From NCBI GenBank assembly GCA_026315105.1, contig CM048744.1, forward strand, positions 358,857,168 to 358,921,167: a stretch of 64,000 nt of DNA, written 5' to 3'. Positions 20,901 to 32,582 of this stretch are shown piece by piece. Each line of letters opens with the position of its first letter. Position 1 is the first letter of the stretch. The DNA comes from Locusta migratoria (taxonomy: Eukaryota > Arthropoda > Insecta > Orthoptera > Acrididae). Position numbers and translations under genes: made by a program. A model generated the notes under the pieces. That model ran no database searches, had not been told where the DNA came from, and saw only the letters and a list, made by a program, of their open reading frames with translations.

Positions 20901-21034
20901 GTTGTGATTTGAACCAATTTCACTGACTGACTTGTTGCACTTGACTTAAACGGATAAATTTATCATTTTGAATGGAAACAGTACCATTGCTCGATGTAGC
21001 ACACCTTAAAGAGTAGAAATTCACTCCAAACTAA

Positions 21035-21036
<2 letters not shown>

Positions 21037-21085
<49 letters not shown>
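21037..21085. repeat. (GT)n microsatellite
   Basis: A TG run of about 49 bases. It is not inside a recognised PLE. Confidence 0.95.
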
Positions 21086-21087
<2 letters not shown>

Positions 21088-21157
21088 ACTTAAATTTTTT
21101 CCAGATGTAGACACAATCATGCTTATGTCCAAGCAAATCTGAACATGTCCTGGAATT

Positions 21158-21436
21158 TCAGAGAGCATATTTGAGTATGTGTGAGAGCTTGATCTTTGAT
21201 AATAGACACACAATAACATAAACAGTAATACTCTGTGTATCTGTGCAAAACCGTAGTCTTTCCACAAAGTATTTCGCTTGCTGAAAATCACACACATCCA
21301 ATGATTGCATAAGAGGTGTACAATTTGGAGGAATTTCAATCAAGTCTGCTCCCACACTAACATTGAGAAGTGCCTGATCCTTCTGTCCTGTATAACTGTC
21401 AAGTAGTAAGGCACGAGTTGGATGTAGCATGAGCAA
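21158..21436 (-). pseudogene. pogo/Tigger-like transposase fragment
   Basis: On the - strand the frame gives RALLLDSYTGQKDQALLNVS, in which D-S-Y-T-G resembles the second catalytic Asp block (DNx/DSW-T-GH) of pogo/Tigger DDE enzymes, followed by EIPPNCTPLMQSLDV, the proline-cysteine-threonine-Pro-Leu-x-Q-Pro-x-D block with the third catalytic Asp, and FQQAKYFVERL. These landmarks and their spacing support a transposase remnant of about 90 codons. The first catalytic Asp and the DNA-binding half are missing here. It is placed antisense in an ASPH intron. Confidence 0.6.
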
Positions 21437-21469
21437 TTTGTTACACTAATTAAACAGGACTAGGACACA

Positions 21470-23347
21470 AGGGTGCATTTTGACATTTATCATTATTATT
21501 TTCACATCTATGATAACTATAACAGACATCGTTTGTGTGCATCATCAAAATATATTTTTGATCTAAATGTCCCATTTGAGCCAAAACCAGACAAGGCAGT
21601 AAAGTAAAGAATTTGTACTGTGCCTCACTGTATACCTATTACAAACGGGAGTCCCCTCCATCATGTTGTTCTCCCTCTGCGTGTGAAAGCAGATTTTAGG
21701 AATTTAATCATGACTCTATGCATTGGCCTATAAACAAAATTACCTCTCTGTCAGGCAAATTGTTAAGTCATAGGTACTTAGTGATATCTGTGTGAACTGG
21801 CATGTCTCATCAATTCTTTATGAATTTGTAATTTTTTATGCTACCTTTGAATTTGTGCAAAATACCACTATACATTTGGGGCAAAACCTGTTTCAATTAC
21901 TTTGTGTCATTTTCCACTTGAAAGTCTGAAGATGACGTTACTTCCTCCAATTTCCAATAAATTTAATGTTTGGTTCATCAACTGTATTGTATTTGTTCTG
22001 GAAGGTTTCTCTAATACACTTCCCAAGAGAAAATTAATAATACACAAGTTGCAACCTACTTGTATATGCATGTGCACTGTTGCTTGTCTGTCTACGGCTT
22101 GTGTTTATGGTGAGTGGCAACCGATCCACATAGAGGATTGATATTACAAGCTGGACTTTTAATTTTTAGATTTTCCAGGAAAAATCTCTTGGAGAGCTAC
22201 AAAAAGGTTTTCATGGTAGATTTGAAAAAACCTATGTATGGCACGAGAGCTCCTGATAACCTTCACTATTTCTGTTACATTTTCTGGTGCCATTTTCTGG
22301 TTTTGCTTTTCGCAGATACAGTGAAGTATCACAAATTATCCTCTCTTTTTCCATCTATTTGTATGTATTCTTATGAATCCTTGGTCACTTCAAACAGGAT
22401 AGGCAGATCACAATATTGTCTTATCTATTTCATTTACATTGCTCTTCATACCAATAACTTGAGTTTAGTTTCTTAGTAATTGAATTGCATTCCCCTCTTC
22501 TCTTCCCTTTTTTTAAAAAACTCCCCATTTGGTACCCTCTAGTGATTATGAAATTCCTCCATAAAGTATGTTTCTAAATTGGTGAAATAGACAGATTTTA
22601 CCTAGTTCCATTTAACTGCGTTCTTCTTTTTGTCCCTTCTTTTCTCTCACTTCCACAAGACTTCTGCTGGGCAGGTAATGCCTGGTCTTCAAAGTTTCTA
22701 TCAACCTGTCTGCCCTTATTTAAAGTCTAAATTACATTTCAGTGATTTTGCAATTTTATTTCTATAGCCTCCATGTTAGCTTGAATCTCTAATTGTATCT
22801 TTACTTACAACATATGAGTAAATACCATTGTACACACAAGGAAACTTTCAGTATAAAAATAAGCTCCTTATTTTCTTTAGTGCCAATATCCAGATGCATT
22901 TGCCTACTATATACACAACAAAACATATTTAATTGATCTGTAGGTCATTTTGAAACAAAAATTGCTAACAAATATATGTTTAAAAGTGAATCAACCTTGT
23001 TCATTTATTGAAATATGTGATTAAAGTTTTTCTGTATCACAATACAACAAAATTTTCAGTTTGGTCTTCCTCATCTGTCAAATAGCTCAACTAGTCAAAA
23101 ATTATGCCTTGTTTTGTCTTCTGTTATTGATATTACTCATATTTTCTTCTTCTTTTGAAACCCTCATTTTATGTTGCTTATGTAGAATGAAATACCAAGG
23201 AATTAACTGCTGTCTAACAAAACAATTATGAATACAGTGAACTACATTTTTTTTAATAAAATACTATTGTTTAGACATTTCAGAAAACAATAGATATCAA
23301 AAATAAGTTCATAGCCTTTCAAAAGAGTGAAATAGTAAGCTAAGAGT
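21470..23347. other. Intron, no gene seen
   Basis: AT-rich and T-rich sequence. The 120-codon frame at 22114-22476 has no recognised domain; I treat it as chance. Confidence 0.45.
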
Positions 23348-23363
23348 AACAATTTCTATATCA

Positions 23364-24066
23364 TATAAATAATAGACGAAGATTACTCACCAGGCGAAGG
23401 AGCACAGGTGTGACAGCATCACAAATAAATAAATGAATACACACACACACACAATCGCAAGCTTTCGCAACCCAGTTGCGTCTTCAGGCAGTAGGGAAGG
23501 AGAGGGAAAAGGAAATGATGAGGGTTTTAAGGAAGGGGGTAAGGAGCCATTCCAATCCCGGGAGAGGAAAGACTTACCTTGGGGGAAAAAATGGAGGGTA
23601 AACAAATGCACACATGCCCACACATTCACACAGACACAAGTACACCTAGGCAGACATACTGTAGAAAGCAAAGAAGTTAAGTTAACTTAACTTAACTTCT
23701 TTGCTTTCTACAGTATGTCTGCCTAGGTGTACTTGTGTCTGTGTGAATGTGTGGGCATGTGTGCATTTGTTTACCCTCCATTTTTTCCCCCAAGGTAAGT
23801 CTTTCCTCTCCCGGGATTGGAATGGCTCCTTACCCCCTTCCTTAAAACCCTCATCATTTCCTTTTCCCTCTCCTTCCCTACTGCCTGAAGACGCAACTGG
23901 GTTGCGAAAGCTTGCGATTGTGTGTGTGTGTGTATTCATTTATTTATTTGTGATGCTGTCACACCTGTGCTCCTTCGCCTGGTGAGTAATCTTCGTCTAT
24001 TATTTATATTTTATTTTTCCTGCTAGGAATTTTTCGTCTTAATAATCGTTTCATATATTTGAATTC
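23364..24066 (+). mobile_element. Palindromic Penelope-like element with near-perfect arms
   Basis: An exact 16-base duplication, AACAATTTCTATATCA, flanks it (23348-23363 and 24067-24082). Two inverted arms of about 313 bases (from about 23364 to 23676 and 23696 to 24009) are separated by 19 bases made of TTAAC/TTAAG units. The same 94-codon frame is read from both arms with no residue difference. A unique tail of 57 bases (24010-24066), including TTTATTTTTCCTGCTAGGA, follows only the right arm. The arms carry the GCGAAAGCTTGCGA and GAAGACGCAACTGGGTTGCG blocks seen in other PLE ends here. No protein function is inferred. Confidence 0.75.
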
Positions 24067-24082
24067 AACAATTTCTATATCA

Positions 24083-24427
24083 GTAATTTTAAAGAGGTCT
24101 GCTGTAATTTTTTAATTGAGTGCATACTTTTCAGTTCAATGACGTGCATTGAAATAGAGCATAGAATAGTTACCAGATTTACTATGCAAATATTATGCTG
24201 CTGAAACTTTTGTTCAAAAATACTTTAAAAAATTACAATATTTGTGAATCAAAAATTTTAATGTGCACAGTGGAAAACCCAGGTAACATAAATTTTGGGT
24301 TTTGTCCTCCATGTAATGGGTTCATATTGAAAAAAAAAATCACAATTTTTTCTTGTCTAAATGTAATCTGCTGTATTGGAAAATGGCAATTTTAAGTTAA
24401 GAAAAGAATTTTTTGCTGACTATTTAG
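24083..24427. other. Intron end before the large acidic exon
   Basis: AT-rich sequence ending in the acceptor TATTTAG. An upstream in-frame ATG at 24376 is intronic in this model. Confidence 0.5.
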
Positions 24428-24816
24428 ACTCAGAATCATCTGCGCCAAGTGAAGAAGAAAGTGATGATGATCAGGAGGAATTTATTTTTAAACAGAATGT
24501 GTATAAAGCTGAGAATGCTTTTAAGGCTTCCCACAGGGATGAAAAGCCTTTCCTTGAAGAAAAACCATACAAGCAACAAAGTTTTGAAGAACTTATGAAA
24601 AAATATCACGAACATACTCCTGAAGGAAGTGACATTGAGTCTGATGAAGATGAACAGGGAGGAGAAGAAGAAGAAGAAGAAGAAGAAGAGGATGAGGATG
24701 AGGAAGAGGAAGATGATGAAAGAGATATTGAGGATGATGATGATGAACTGATTGATGATGAAGATGAGCATGAAGAGGAAGATGAAATTTCAGAACATAA
24801 AGGACAAGGTTCCAAA
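24428..24816 (+). CDS. ASPH: ASPH exon 3 of window (large Asp/Glu-rich linker exon)
   Basis: The exon follows a TATTTAG acceptor and ends at AAA/GTAAGG. It is 389 bases, in phase 1 and out phase 0. The encoded segment starts with Ser-Glu-Asp clusters (DSESSAPSEEESDDD), has a mixed charged stretch with KPYKQQSFEELMKKYHEHTP, then about 60 residues that are almost entirely Glu and Asp. Such long acidic tracts are typical of the luminal linker shared by ASPH, junctate and humbug isoforms, where they bind calcium in vertebrates; that role here is inference. The open frame continues past the donor for 38 codons to a stop at 24931-24933, which would add a hydrophobic tail if the intron were retained. 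The antisense frames are only shadows of the acidic codons. Confidence 0.8.
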
Positions 24817-27749
24817 GTAAGGAGAAACTTGCCATCAGATTTTGTATGGTTTCAGATTAGCTGTGTAGCATTCGCTATTTATTTGTTTATTAATTATTCA
24901 ACACGCTTGTTGTTTTGTGTGTCTTTGGCTTGAATTTATATTGCCAGACAATTTTATTAACTAAATATAATCATGTTATTGGGGCAGAATTGAGGTTTCT
25001 TGCCCAGAGTTAATGTGTGTACTCTGACAACTTTAGTAAGTTTTAGTTTGCTGCATCATGCAACTTTGATGGAATGATTTGAAGTAGGAAGTAACAAAAC
25101 TTTTCAACTATATATTTTGTCTTACCATTTCCAAAACAAAGTGGATTTTGCAACATACCAAATAATTAATTTGGCAACCATAGCATGTAAAATGATTCCC
25201 TTTTTGCTGGCTGCAAACAACTGTAGTTGTTTTAAACTTAATTTTTCCCCCTATAATGTCACAGTTTCACTGACAGCAACAATAAAAATATAACTAGTGA
25301 CTGTTAAAGCCTATTTTACTGAAATTCATATTATGTTGGCATAAATAATTAAATACTGTTTGATTGGAAATTATACATGATGGAGAAAAAAAATTGTCTA
25401 CCCCATTTTCAGCAGAGAGACTATTTTTCGCTGTGGAATATAAACTTATATAATGACAGCCAATAACCTGTGTTCCTTGGGGAATCCAGAGTATAGTAGC
25501 CCGCTTTTTTATTATGAGGTGCCGATTTTTATCATTTTTTGATGTGTAATATATGCAACATAAATGAAAATGAAGTTCTTATTTGCCCAAGTAATCTTCC
25601 ATAAAATTTAATGAGTCAAGTTCAGGAATTACAGTGATTTTCAAAAACAGTCTGACCATCTTCTTATAGAATGTAGGTCCATCTTTGAAACCCTGTACAA
25701 CAGTGATTGTATGGGGGATGGATTTGACAGTACCTTGTTAGGTTTCTGGAAGCATGTTTTAATGATGCATACACACAGGTCCCATAATTCCTGTAAAGGG
25801 TAAGACTGATTATTTGTGGGTATGGAGCTGGCAGAAATAACAATCTAGATTATTCTATTAAATTTAGGAAAGGTACATAGTCTCTACAAGACATTAACAT
25901 GAAGTCATTATCATACTCCACAAACAACTGTTGCATTATATTGGTCCTGGGATATGAAGGGATACAAATGGTTTGCAATAATGTTAGTGTAGTTCACAGG
26001 TGTCTGGTGCTATCTGTTATTTCCACACGTCCCATTGAAAAACAGGTGAAAGTTCTCCACACCGTAATTCTACTCTCAGCAACCTCCTTTGCATATTGCA
26101 TGTTCAGAACATTAGAGCAGCCATTTATGCTAATTGTGACATATCTGAACAGACCATCAACCTAGTGTAGCAAGCAACATGATGCTAGGCAAGATCCACA
26201 GGCCAGTTGCAATAATCCTGTGCTCACTAGAGTCGTAATGGATGATGATATTGGGTCATGTTGCGAACCCACAAGAGAGTTATCTATTGCAGAGCTCCCC
26301 ATTTCCTGCACAGTGTGCTCTGACTGACTTGCACCTGCACAAGCCTCGTGCTGTATCTGCCGCAAACCTGCCTGTCCTGCTTCACTGTATGGGCAAGTCT
26401 CCAACTTCCACATTTGTGATGTGTGGACATCTTGCCCCCTTGTCACATACGGTTCATCATCGTTCAACCAGTTTCCATTTTTGCTTGCGTGCAGCTGACC
26501 GACTCTGCTATTTCCGAGATGTTTGTTCCCTGGCAGTGACATTCTTTTTTTGTCCAAGCTGATTGTGTCAGTAGATTTTCCAGTGTGCAGTGTGTGTTAT
26601 TGCTGGTGTAATTCCCTACTCATCTCTGCTGTGCTTACATACTTCCCTTACCACATCATGAGTCCACACCCTCACCAGCCACCATATTCACTCTCGTGGA
26701 GGCAATGGACATAATGTTTTAGCTTTTGTATTGTGACAATTTGGTTCAGTGTGACACAGCTTTACTAACCTCTCACACACCGTGTAGAAATAGTCAAATT
26801 CCTGTCTCGATGAAATATTTTTAGTAGCTTTAAGTGCTAGTAACTTAAACTAGATTGGAACTCTTAACACTTAAAGTTTTGTTTGACTTTTATTTATTAT
26901 TTTATTACAGTAGTTAAAGATTCAAAACTCAGTTGTCATAAACATTTAAATTGGACTCAGTTTGCCACGTATCTAACTGTAGTCCTTTTCAACTCGTTTG
27001 GTAATTGGTATTCTGTGGGAATGCGCGTGGCAGCAAAGCTTTTTTCCACACTTGCAATGACATAGGGCTCATCAGAGCAGCTCTTGTCACCTCAGTGGTG
27101 CCCAGAAGGAATTACTTGAACACATATGTAGAACAACCACAACCAGATGTGTTCCACAATAATTCTTTCTACACAATAAAGATATTTTAAATCTTCATAA
27201 CCCTAATAACCTTATCTCAATGCCTTGTTCATTTATGTATGTAACAAGTAAAGGGCATTTCTTGCTAATAAAGTTTTCTCATTGGAATATTTAGTAATAA
27301 AAAAAAAGAAAATGTCATATACTCTAAATAACATACTTAATGAAAAACTTGATGATCTTTGTGAAAAGATTTGTTTGTGTTAATATTGTTCCTATTACAT
27401 TCATCAGCTATTGGACTGACTGCACATGGCATCAGTAAGTTTGAAAAAACCACGTCTGAAAATACGAGCTATATTTAAGTTTTTTGAACACAAAAATAAG
27501 GGATCAGGTGTATTGGATGCCCAATGGCAAAGGGAAAATTTTTATAGTTTTCAGAATAACTGAAATTTTGTAAAATTTAAAAATTACACATTTTGTCCAC
27601 CTAGGCAAATTGAGCTAACCTGTTGGTTCTTGTGCAATATGTGTGGTCTGCAGTGGCCTTAAACAGCTTATAAATTTACCATTTGTCTGTGGTCTGTTTC
27701 TGAGAAAAATCATGAAAAACCATATTTGTGAACAAACCTAAAAAATTGT
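24817..27749. other. Intron, repeat-like block at about 25650-26720
   Basis: The first part is plain AT-rich intron. Around 25650-26720 the composition becomes more balanced, with long frames on both strands (26162-26557 - and 26242-26562 +). This looks like an old transposon or non-autonomous repeat, but I recognise no protein, terminal repeat or target duplication and do not assign it. Confidence 0.35.
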
Positions 27750-27794
27750 ACAATTATATATTTTGACGACATTACGGTGTTCGATGAATGAAAT

Positions 27795-28157
27795 AAATCG
27801 CAATTTGCGATCAGTTATGGCTTCACTGTACTAGGTTTAGATGGAATACCAGACACTGGCAAATGAAAATTTTTGCCCGGCTGGGATTCGAACCCGGGAT
27901 CTCCTGCTTACTAGGCAGACGCGTTGACCACTCCGCCACCGAGGACACAGTGACCAACCCGACTGCAGAGGACTGTTCCCTGCATGTCTCCCGCCACACA
28001 TAAATCTCCATTCGCCACGCTGTCTCGTTCCTGTTACCACAGCCTATTGTTCTGTAATGCTCGCAGCCACAATCCTGTATTCCCGCATCAGGAAGAACAG
28101 ACCATGAGGTATCGAAACTCAATTACTTGTCGTCATTAGCCCAGCCTCGGCTAGTAT
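27795..28157 (-). mobile_element. SINE with a tRNA-Thr-like head between 45-base direct repeats
   Basis: The insert is flanked by two 45-base copies (27750-27794 and 28158-28202) that differ at only about four positions. On the - strand, 27946 to 27874 folds as a tRNA-like cloverleaf: TGGCGGAGTGGTCAACGCG as the A-box, anticodon arm TCTGC-CTAGTAA-GCAGG with AGT in the anticodon position, and GGGTTCGAATCCC as the B-box. The tail ends in GGCAAAAATTTTCATTTGCC on -. The direct repeats are longer than usual SINE target duplications. Confidence 0.7.
27874..27946 (-). tRNA. tRNA-Thr(AGT)-like sequence, probably a SINE head
   Basis: This is 73 bases with intact A and B boxes and an anticodon stem with only one wobble pair. 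The 5' GTCCTCG end does not pair well with the 3' GCCGGGCA end, and the sequence is joined to a longer SINE body. I therefore treat it as a tRNA-derived SINE promoter rather than a functional tRNA gene. Confidence 0.45.
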
Positions 28158-28202
28158 ACAATTATGTATTTTGACGACATTACAGCGTTCAATGAATGAA
28201 AT

Positions 28203-28815
28203 TACAGAACAGGGGCTGCACCAGTTTCTATATGTTTCAGCATTTTCCATGACTTACAGTTTAATTCAGTGTCGTGCAGCGAATAATCTGAAATAGGGTA
28301 GCTGACGGAGGGTTCATCTGGGGTGTAATTGAGGTACCAATACCTTGCATATACCAGAGTTAAGCCCATTATTAATTTCTTGTCATGTCCTTTTTCTATT
28401 AGCTCTGTGAGTGCCATATGCCTTGCCAGTAAAAAATTTAGTTGCTGCTGGGTAAGCTTTGAATAAATGACAATGTTAATCATTTAAGTTGGCAAAAAAG
28501 GGATATGTTCTGGTAGTTGTTTGGAGTCGGCCTCTTTCTCTTGGTTTTGTGTGTGCTATTACCTTAGACTTCCTTCCTGCCTATCTAACCCATTTTCGTT
28601 TCTCTAGTATTTTACTCATATCTGAAAAAAACTATTTGATGCAGGACCTTAATATTTTTACTTTGTTACATGATACTAAATAGTCAATCTACTTTATCCA
28701 TTTCATAGTTTTTAAGAAATACTTTTTAAAATTTATTAATAAAAATATTAAGTTTTTTTTTCTGGAGAAAATATTTTTTTGTGAACTTCCTAATGGGGGG
28801 AATGTTAATGAATGT
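28203..28815. other. Intron, no gene seen
   Basis: AT-rich sequence with no supported gene or named repeat. Confidence 0.4.
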
Positions 28816-28819
28816 AGTA

Positions 28820-29121
28820 CCAGTGAGGAGGTACTGAACAGAATTGGGGAGAAAAGAAATTTATGGCATTCCTTGACTAAAAGAAGAGATAGATTGGTAG
28901 GACACATTCTTAGACAACAAGGAATTGTGAATTTAGCGTTGGAGGGAAGTGTGTGGGGTAAAAATCGCAGAGGAAGACCAAGAGATGGATACAGTAAGCA
29001 GATTTAGACAGATGTAGGTTGTCATTCTTATGTGGAGATGAAGAGACTTGCTCAGGATAGGGTATTGTGGAAAGCTGCATCAAACCAGTCTTCGGACTGA
29101 AGACCACAACTACAACAACAT
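28820..29121 (+). pseudogene. Non-LTR retrotransposon 3' end (RT C-terminus) fragment
   Basis: The stretch translates in pieces to EEVLNRIGEKRNLWHSLTKR, RRDRLVGHILRQQGIVNLAL, and a C-terminal AASNQSSD before a stop and an ACAACTACAACAACA tail. It is about 80-90% alike by eye to the longer intact copy at 61163-61897. A stop in AAGCAGATTTAG breaks the frame. It is a 5'-truncated insertion of the same family (RTE-like or related; clade not certain). Confidence 0.75.
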
Positions 29122-30002
29122 ATACTGAAAATTTTAGTTTGTGGAAAAATTGACTTTAAAGAAAAAACTTTTGAAATTTGTTACTTAAAACTAATTAAAA
29201 CTGTCCTGCTGCAAATGATGGCCCTTCTTTGGCCTCTAGCAGGTCTTCCAGCTACTTTTTCACCTTCCTGGATGTTTGTCTTGCTTTCTTGGTCATATTA
29301 GATGCAGACCTGTCTGCATAGACTATCCTCATTTTATCGCAATATTGCAGCCCAGTGATCATAGTTTTACCAGGATTAATTCCCACCTTTTTCAGTACCC
29401 AACACTTTCCAATATTATCCCTTTGAAAGTAATAATAGCAGCATGGACTTATAGTTTCATTGTATGTATGCCTACAAATACAGTTTTAGAAACGTTCATT
29501 TGAGTTGTGTGTCTACCCAAGCACACACTTCCTTAGGAGGTCAGGATGAGCCAAGTCTCTAAAAATAGGTTTAATTGCTGTAATAACAGCATCAGAAAGA
29601 GAAGGCTGGTGAGAATAAGATTCTCCAGTTGCCTGAGTGAGCCCTATTGCATTTGCATCACAAATTTTCTCGTGATGGACACAATGCAATTATCAATTAT
29701 CATCTGTAGAGGACTTATGGAAGAATATGGCCCAATCATCTCTCTTCATCCCCTTTCGATTTGCATTATTTCTCCTAATTACTTGCCCACAGTATACATA
29801 GTAAACAAGCACTGCAAATGTAAATATAATAACTACTCGCAACCACAAACAGCAGACACAAAAGAATACCACCATTGCATTCGAAGGATAGCCATCACAC
29901 TTGGAAGTGAAAGAAAGAAAAAAATACCTAACGTACAATGTAGGGGATATAAAGATCTAAAATATATGCAGAAAAGTGTGTGACAGAATAGTAGGTGTGA
30001 GA

Positions 30003-30003
<1 letters not shown>
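29122..30003. other. Intron, no assigned feature
   Basis: Sequence without a recognised gene. A 145-codon + frame at 29546-29983 has no known domain and reads through what appears to be repeat-derived sequence. Confidence 0.35.

Positions 30004-30065
<62 letters not shown>
30004..30065. repeat. (CA)n microsatellite
   Basis: A pure AC run of about 62 bases, not inside a recognised PLE. Confidence 0.95.
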
Positions 30066-30067
<2 letters not shown>

Positions 30068-30611
30068 TAGGAAAATGCTCTTTAAATGCTAATAAAAAAA
30101 GCAAAATCCTTTTTAGAGTACTTAAATAAAACCTTAATCTATCTAAATATGATGAAAACCTACAATAGATTTTTTTTTTTCGATCTGAACCTTAGTTTGG
30201 TCCCTATACGAGGCCCAGTAGGTTTACCACCCAGTTTTTGGCATTTGGTACAAAAAACTTACAGTTGTCACAAGCTATTGTCTTGTTGCAGACAAGTTTT
30301 GAATACAGTTCTTCTATGCCACTAAAAAGTTGTTAGTACATTCAGAAAATCCTGATACGAAGTGAAATTCTGTGCAGCATATTGGTTTTTATTTTTTAAT
30401 TAATTAATTTATTTATTTATTGGGGAGTCTCTACAGTACAGTGTGTAGATTTCAGGCATGTGATAATTTTGCTAATTTACTGTATAATGGACACTTCAAA
30501 CCCATGCAAGATGGCTTGACCTGGAAAGTGATGCCATAACCAGGTTGTGTAAGCACCATATATATAATTATGTCATACTGATTTCTCTGCACTAGTGAGA
30601 CATATGGGAAA
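30066..30611. other. Intron, no gene seen
   Basis: AT-rich sequence with an (ATTT)n-like patch at 30395-30420. No gene is supported. Confidence 0.4.
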
Positions 30612-30703
30612 CAATCCTGTTAGGAAAAATATTTATAAAAAGCAAAGAAAGTTCGACTTACCAGGCGAAAAGGCACTGGTTTGTTGATACACAAATAAAA
30701 ACA

Positions 30704-30750
<47 letters not shown>

Positions 30751-31150
30751 GAACTTTCGCAACCAAAGGTTGCCTCTTCAGAAAGTAGGGAAGGAGAGGG
30801 AAAATGAAAGGATGAGGGTTTTAAGGGAATGGGTATCGAGTCATTCCAATCCCGGGAGAATAAAGGCTTACCTTGGGGGCGGGGGGGGGGGGGGGGGGGA
30901 GAAGGACAGGTAAACAAACACACCCACCCACACACATATACATGCACACACGCCGAGGCAGAGGTATGCAAAATGCAAAGAGTTTGGATGGAGATGCCAG
31001 TTGAGGCAGAGTTTCTGTCCAGAGATTGAAGGCAAAGATGTTGTAGAATGTTGTGCAGGAATTTCAAACTAACGAAGGTTGAGACTTGCTGGGCAATGGG
31101 AAGAGAGAATGTGTTGAAGGGCAAGTTCCCATCTCCAGAGTTCTGAAATT
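30612..31150 (-). mobile_element. Penelope-like element 3' part, non-palindromic copy
   Basis: On the - strand the frame from about 31124 encodes the very end of a PLE polyprotein-like reading (LPFNTFSLPIAQQVSTFVSL), then a C/T-rich untranslated part with TCCCGGGATTGGAATGACTC, CTACTTTCTGAAGAGGCAAC, a (GT)n run and GCCTTTTCGCCTGGTAAGTC. The 3' end TATAAATATTTTTCCTAACAGG resembles the other PLE tails in this window. No inverted arm is seen at its left, so this is a simple 5'-truncated copy. A 19-G run at 30881-30899 (+) interrupts it. Confidence 0.6.
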
Positions 31151-32582
31151 AAATTGAATGTGCAGGTTGAAATTATTGTGCATTTTTATGGAAAGTAGTA
31201 TAAGATTAACTTGGGAGATGGTTAAACTCGTATAATGTATACTTCTTTTACAATCAAAGAAGGCACTGTTATTTTAATTGCTCTTCATGGCACTGAAGTA
31301 AATTCAATTTGTGGTTAAAAATTTGTGCTCATTCCATGGATCAAACATGCTCTTCTGCTTACTAGGCGGATTGTCTATCCACTAAGCCACCTAGACATAG
31401 TGGATATCTCAGCTGCAGGAACTACTGTCAGCCAGACACAAATTCTCAACTTATACCCTATACTACTTGCCCATTGTTGTCATTTATGCACAGCCATGGT
31501 TAGCTGATTCCCTAAAGAGATAAAGCCTTGTTTGCATTCACACTGAAACTAAAAATGCTTTGGTTGGAGCATCTAAAAGGGGAATATGCACCTCTTTAAA
31601 TGACTCTAAAATAAGTGTTGATTCAGCTGGCTCAATTCTTATTCCACTTGCCACACAAAACATTTTGGCATTTGATCACAGCTGTGCTCTTGTGTGCTAA
31701 TAATGTGTAACAGAAAGATGCTGTGATGGTGGAAGAGTGTGACAATGCCATGAGGGGAGGGGGAGGGAGGGGTGAGAGAGGGACATATGCAGGGAGGAGA
31801 GAATGATAGTTGTAGTGAAAGATAGGAGACTGTACGTCATAAAGAAAGAAACAGTACAATGGGACAAGGGAAAGGGCAGGAGGACATGGGACGGACAATG
31901 ACAATGGCAGTGGGAGAAAAAGGTGACACTGGGAGAGAGTGACATTCATAGTTAGTGGGAGAGAGGAGATGATGTTAAGTGTGATGGCTCCACTGCAAAG
32001 AGAGACTGTGTAAAATGCTTTAGAATGTTCTGTGTTTAAAGACCACAGATACATCTGCATGCGAAAAGTTTTGTTACTAAGATGGATTGTCTGAGGATTA
32101 ATGCTGTGGTGTGACACTTTTTGTCAGTCTTTTTTTAAAGAGTAGCCTAACATGCTTTCTTTTATGCTCCATCAAAGCTTTAAAAACTGGTTATTCGTTG
32201 TGTTTTCTTTAAAGTAGTCTCCTGAATAATGAAATGAATTTCCTGCTCAGCATTTGAGGTGGTATTGAAAGGAAACATAAACAATAAAGAGGCTACAGCC
32301 TGTTGTCAGTACATAATTTATTCCTGTCCAAACTGAATTGTCATTCATGCTGTGATTTGAAATGATTGTGTTTGAAGCCTCTCTCAATAAAACCTAACTG
32401 AAAAAATTTCAAATTGAACCTATCACGTAAGTGTGTAATATCATGTGGTTATTACGACCAGTAATGATAAATTTTGATTATGTTTTCATTGGAGTAAGGT
32501 TTGGGTAAAATGAAATAGAAATGTTATTAGTGACCTTATTGAAGAAGTATTCAGTATATTTAATTAGAAAAGGCATTTTCTA
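31151..32582. other. Intron with a decayed tRNA-like repeat (31325-31460)
   Basis: At about 31332-31396 the - strand shows TGTCTAGGTGGCTTAGTGGA and CGCCTAGTAAGCAGAAGAGC, resembling the head of the SINE at 27795 but with the B-box lost. A purine-rich GGGAGGGGGAGGGAGG block lies at about 31755-31775. Frames over 31632-32117 on - are low-complexity (Pro/Ser/Leu) shadows of this composition. Confidence 0.45.

Noticed and set aside
23387..23985. Two identical 94-codon frames on opposite strands, first taken as a duplicated gene pair
   Set aside because: They come from the two arms of a palindromic mobile element and resemble no protein; the untranslated blocks recur in other PLE copies.
24436..24835. 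Ser-, His- and Phe-rich open frames on the - strand opposite the acidic exon
   Set aside because: They are antisense shadows of the GAA/GAT-rich ASPH codons and show no domain or splice support.
26162..26562. Overlapping 131- and 106-codon frames on opposite strands as possible genes
   Set aside because: No domain, no splice context, and repeat-like surroundings; kept only as an unassigned block.
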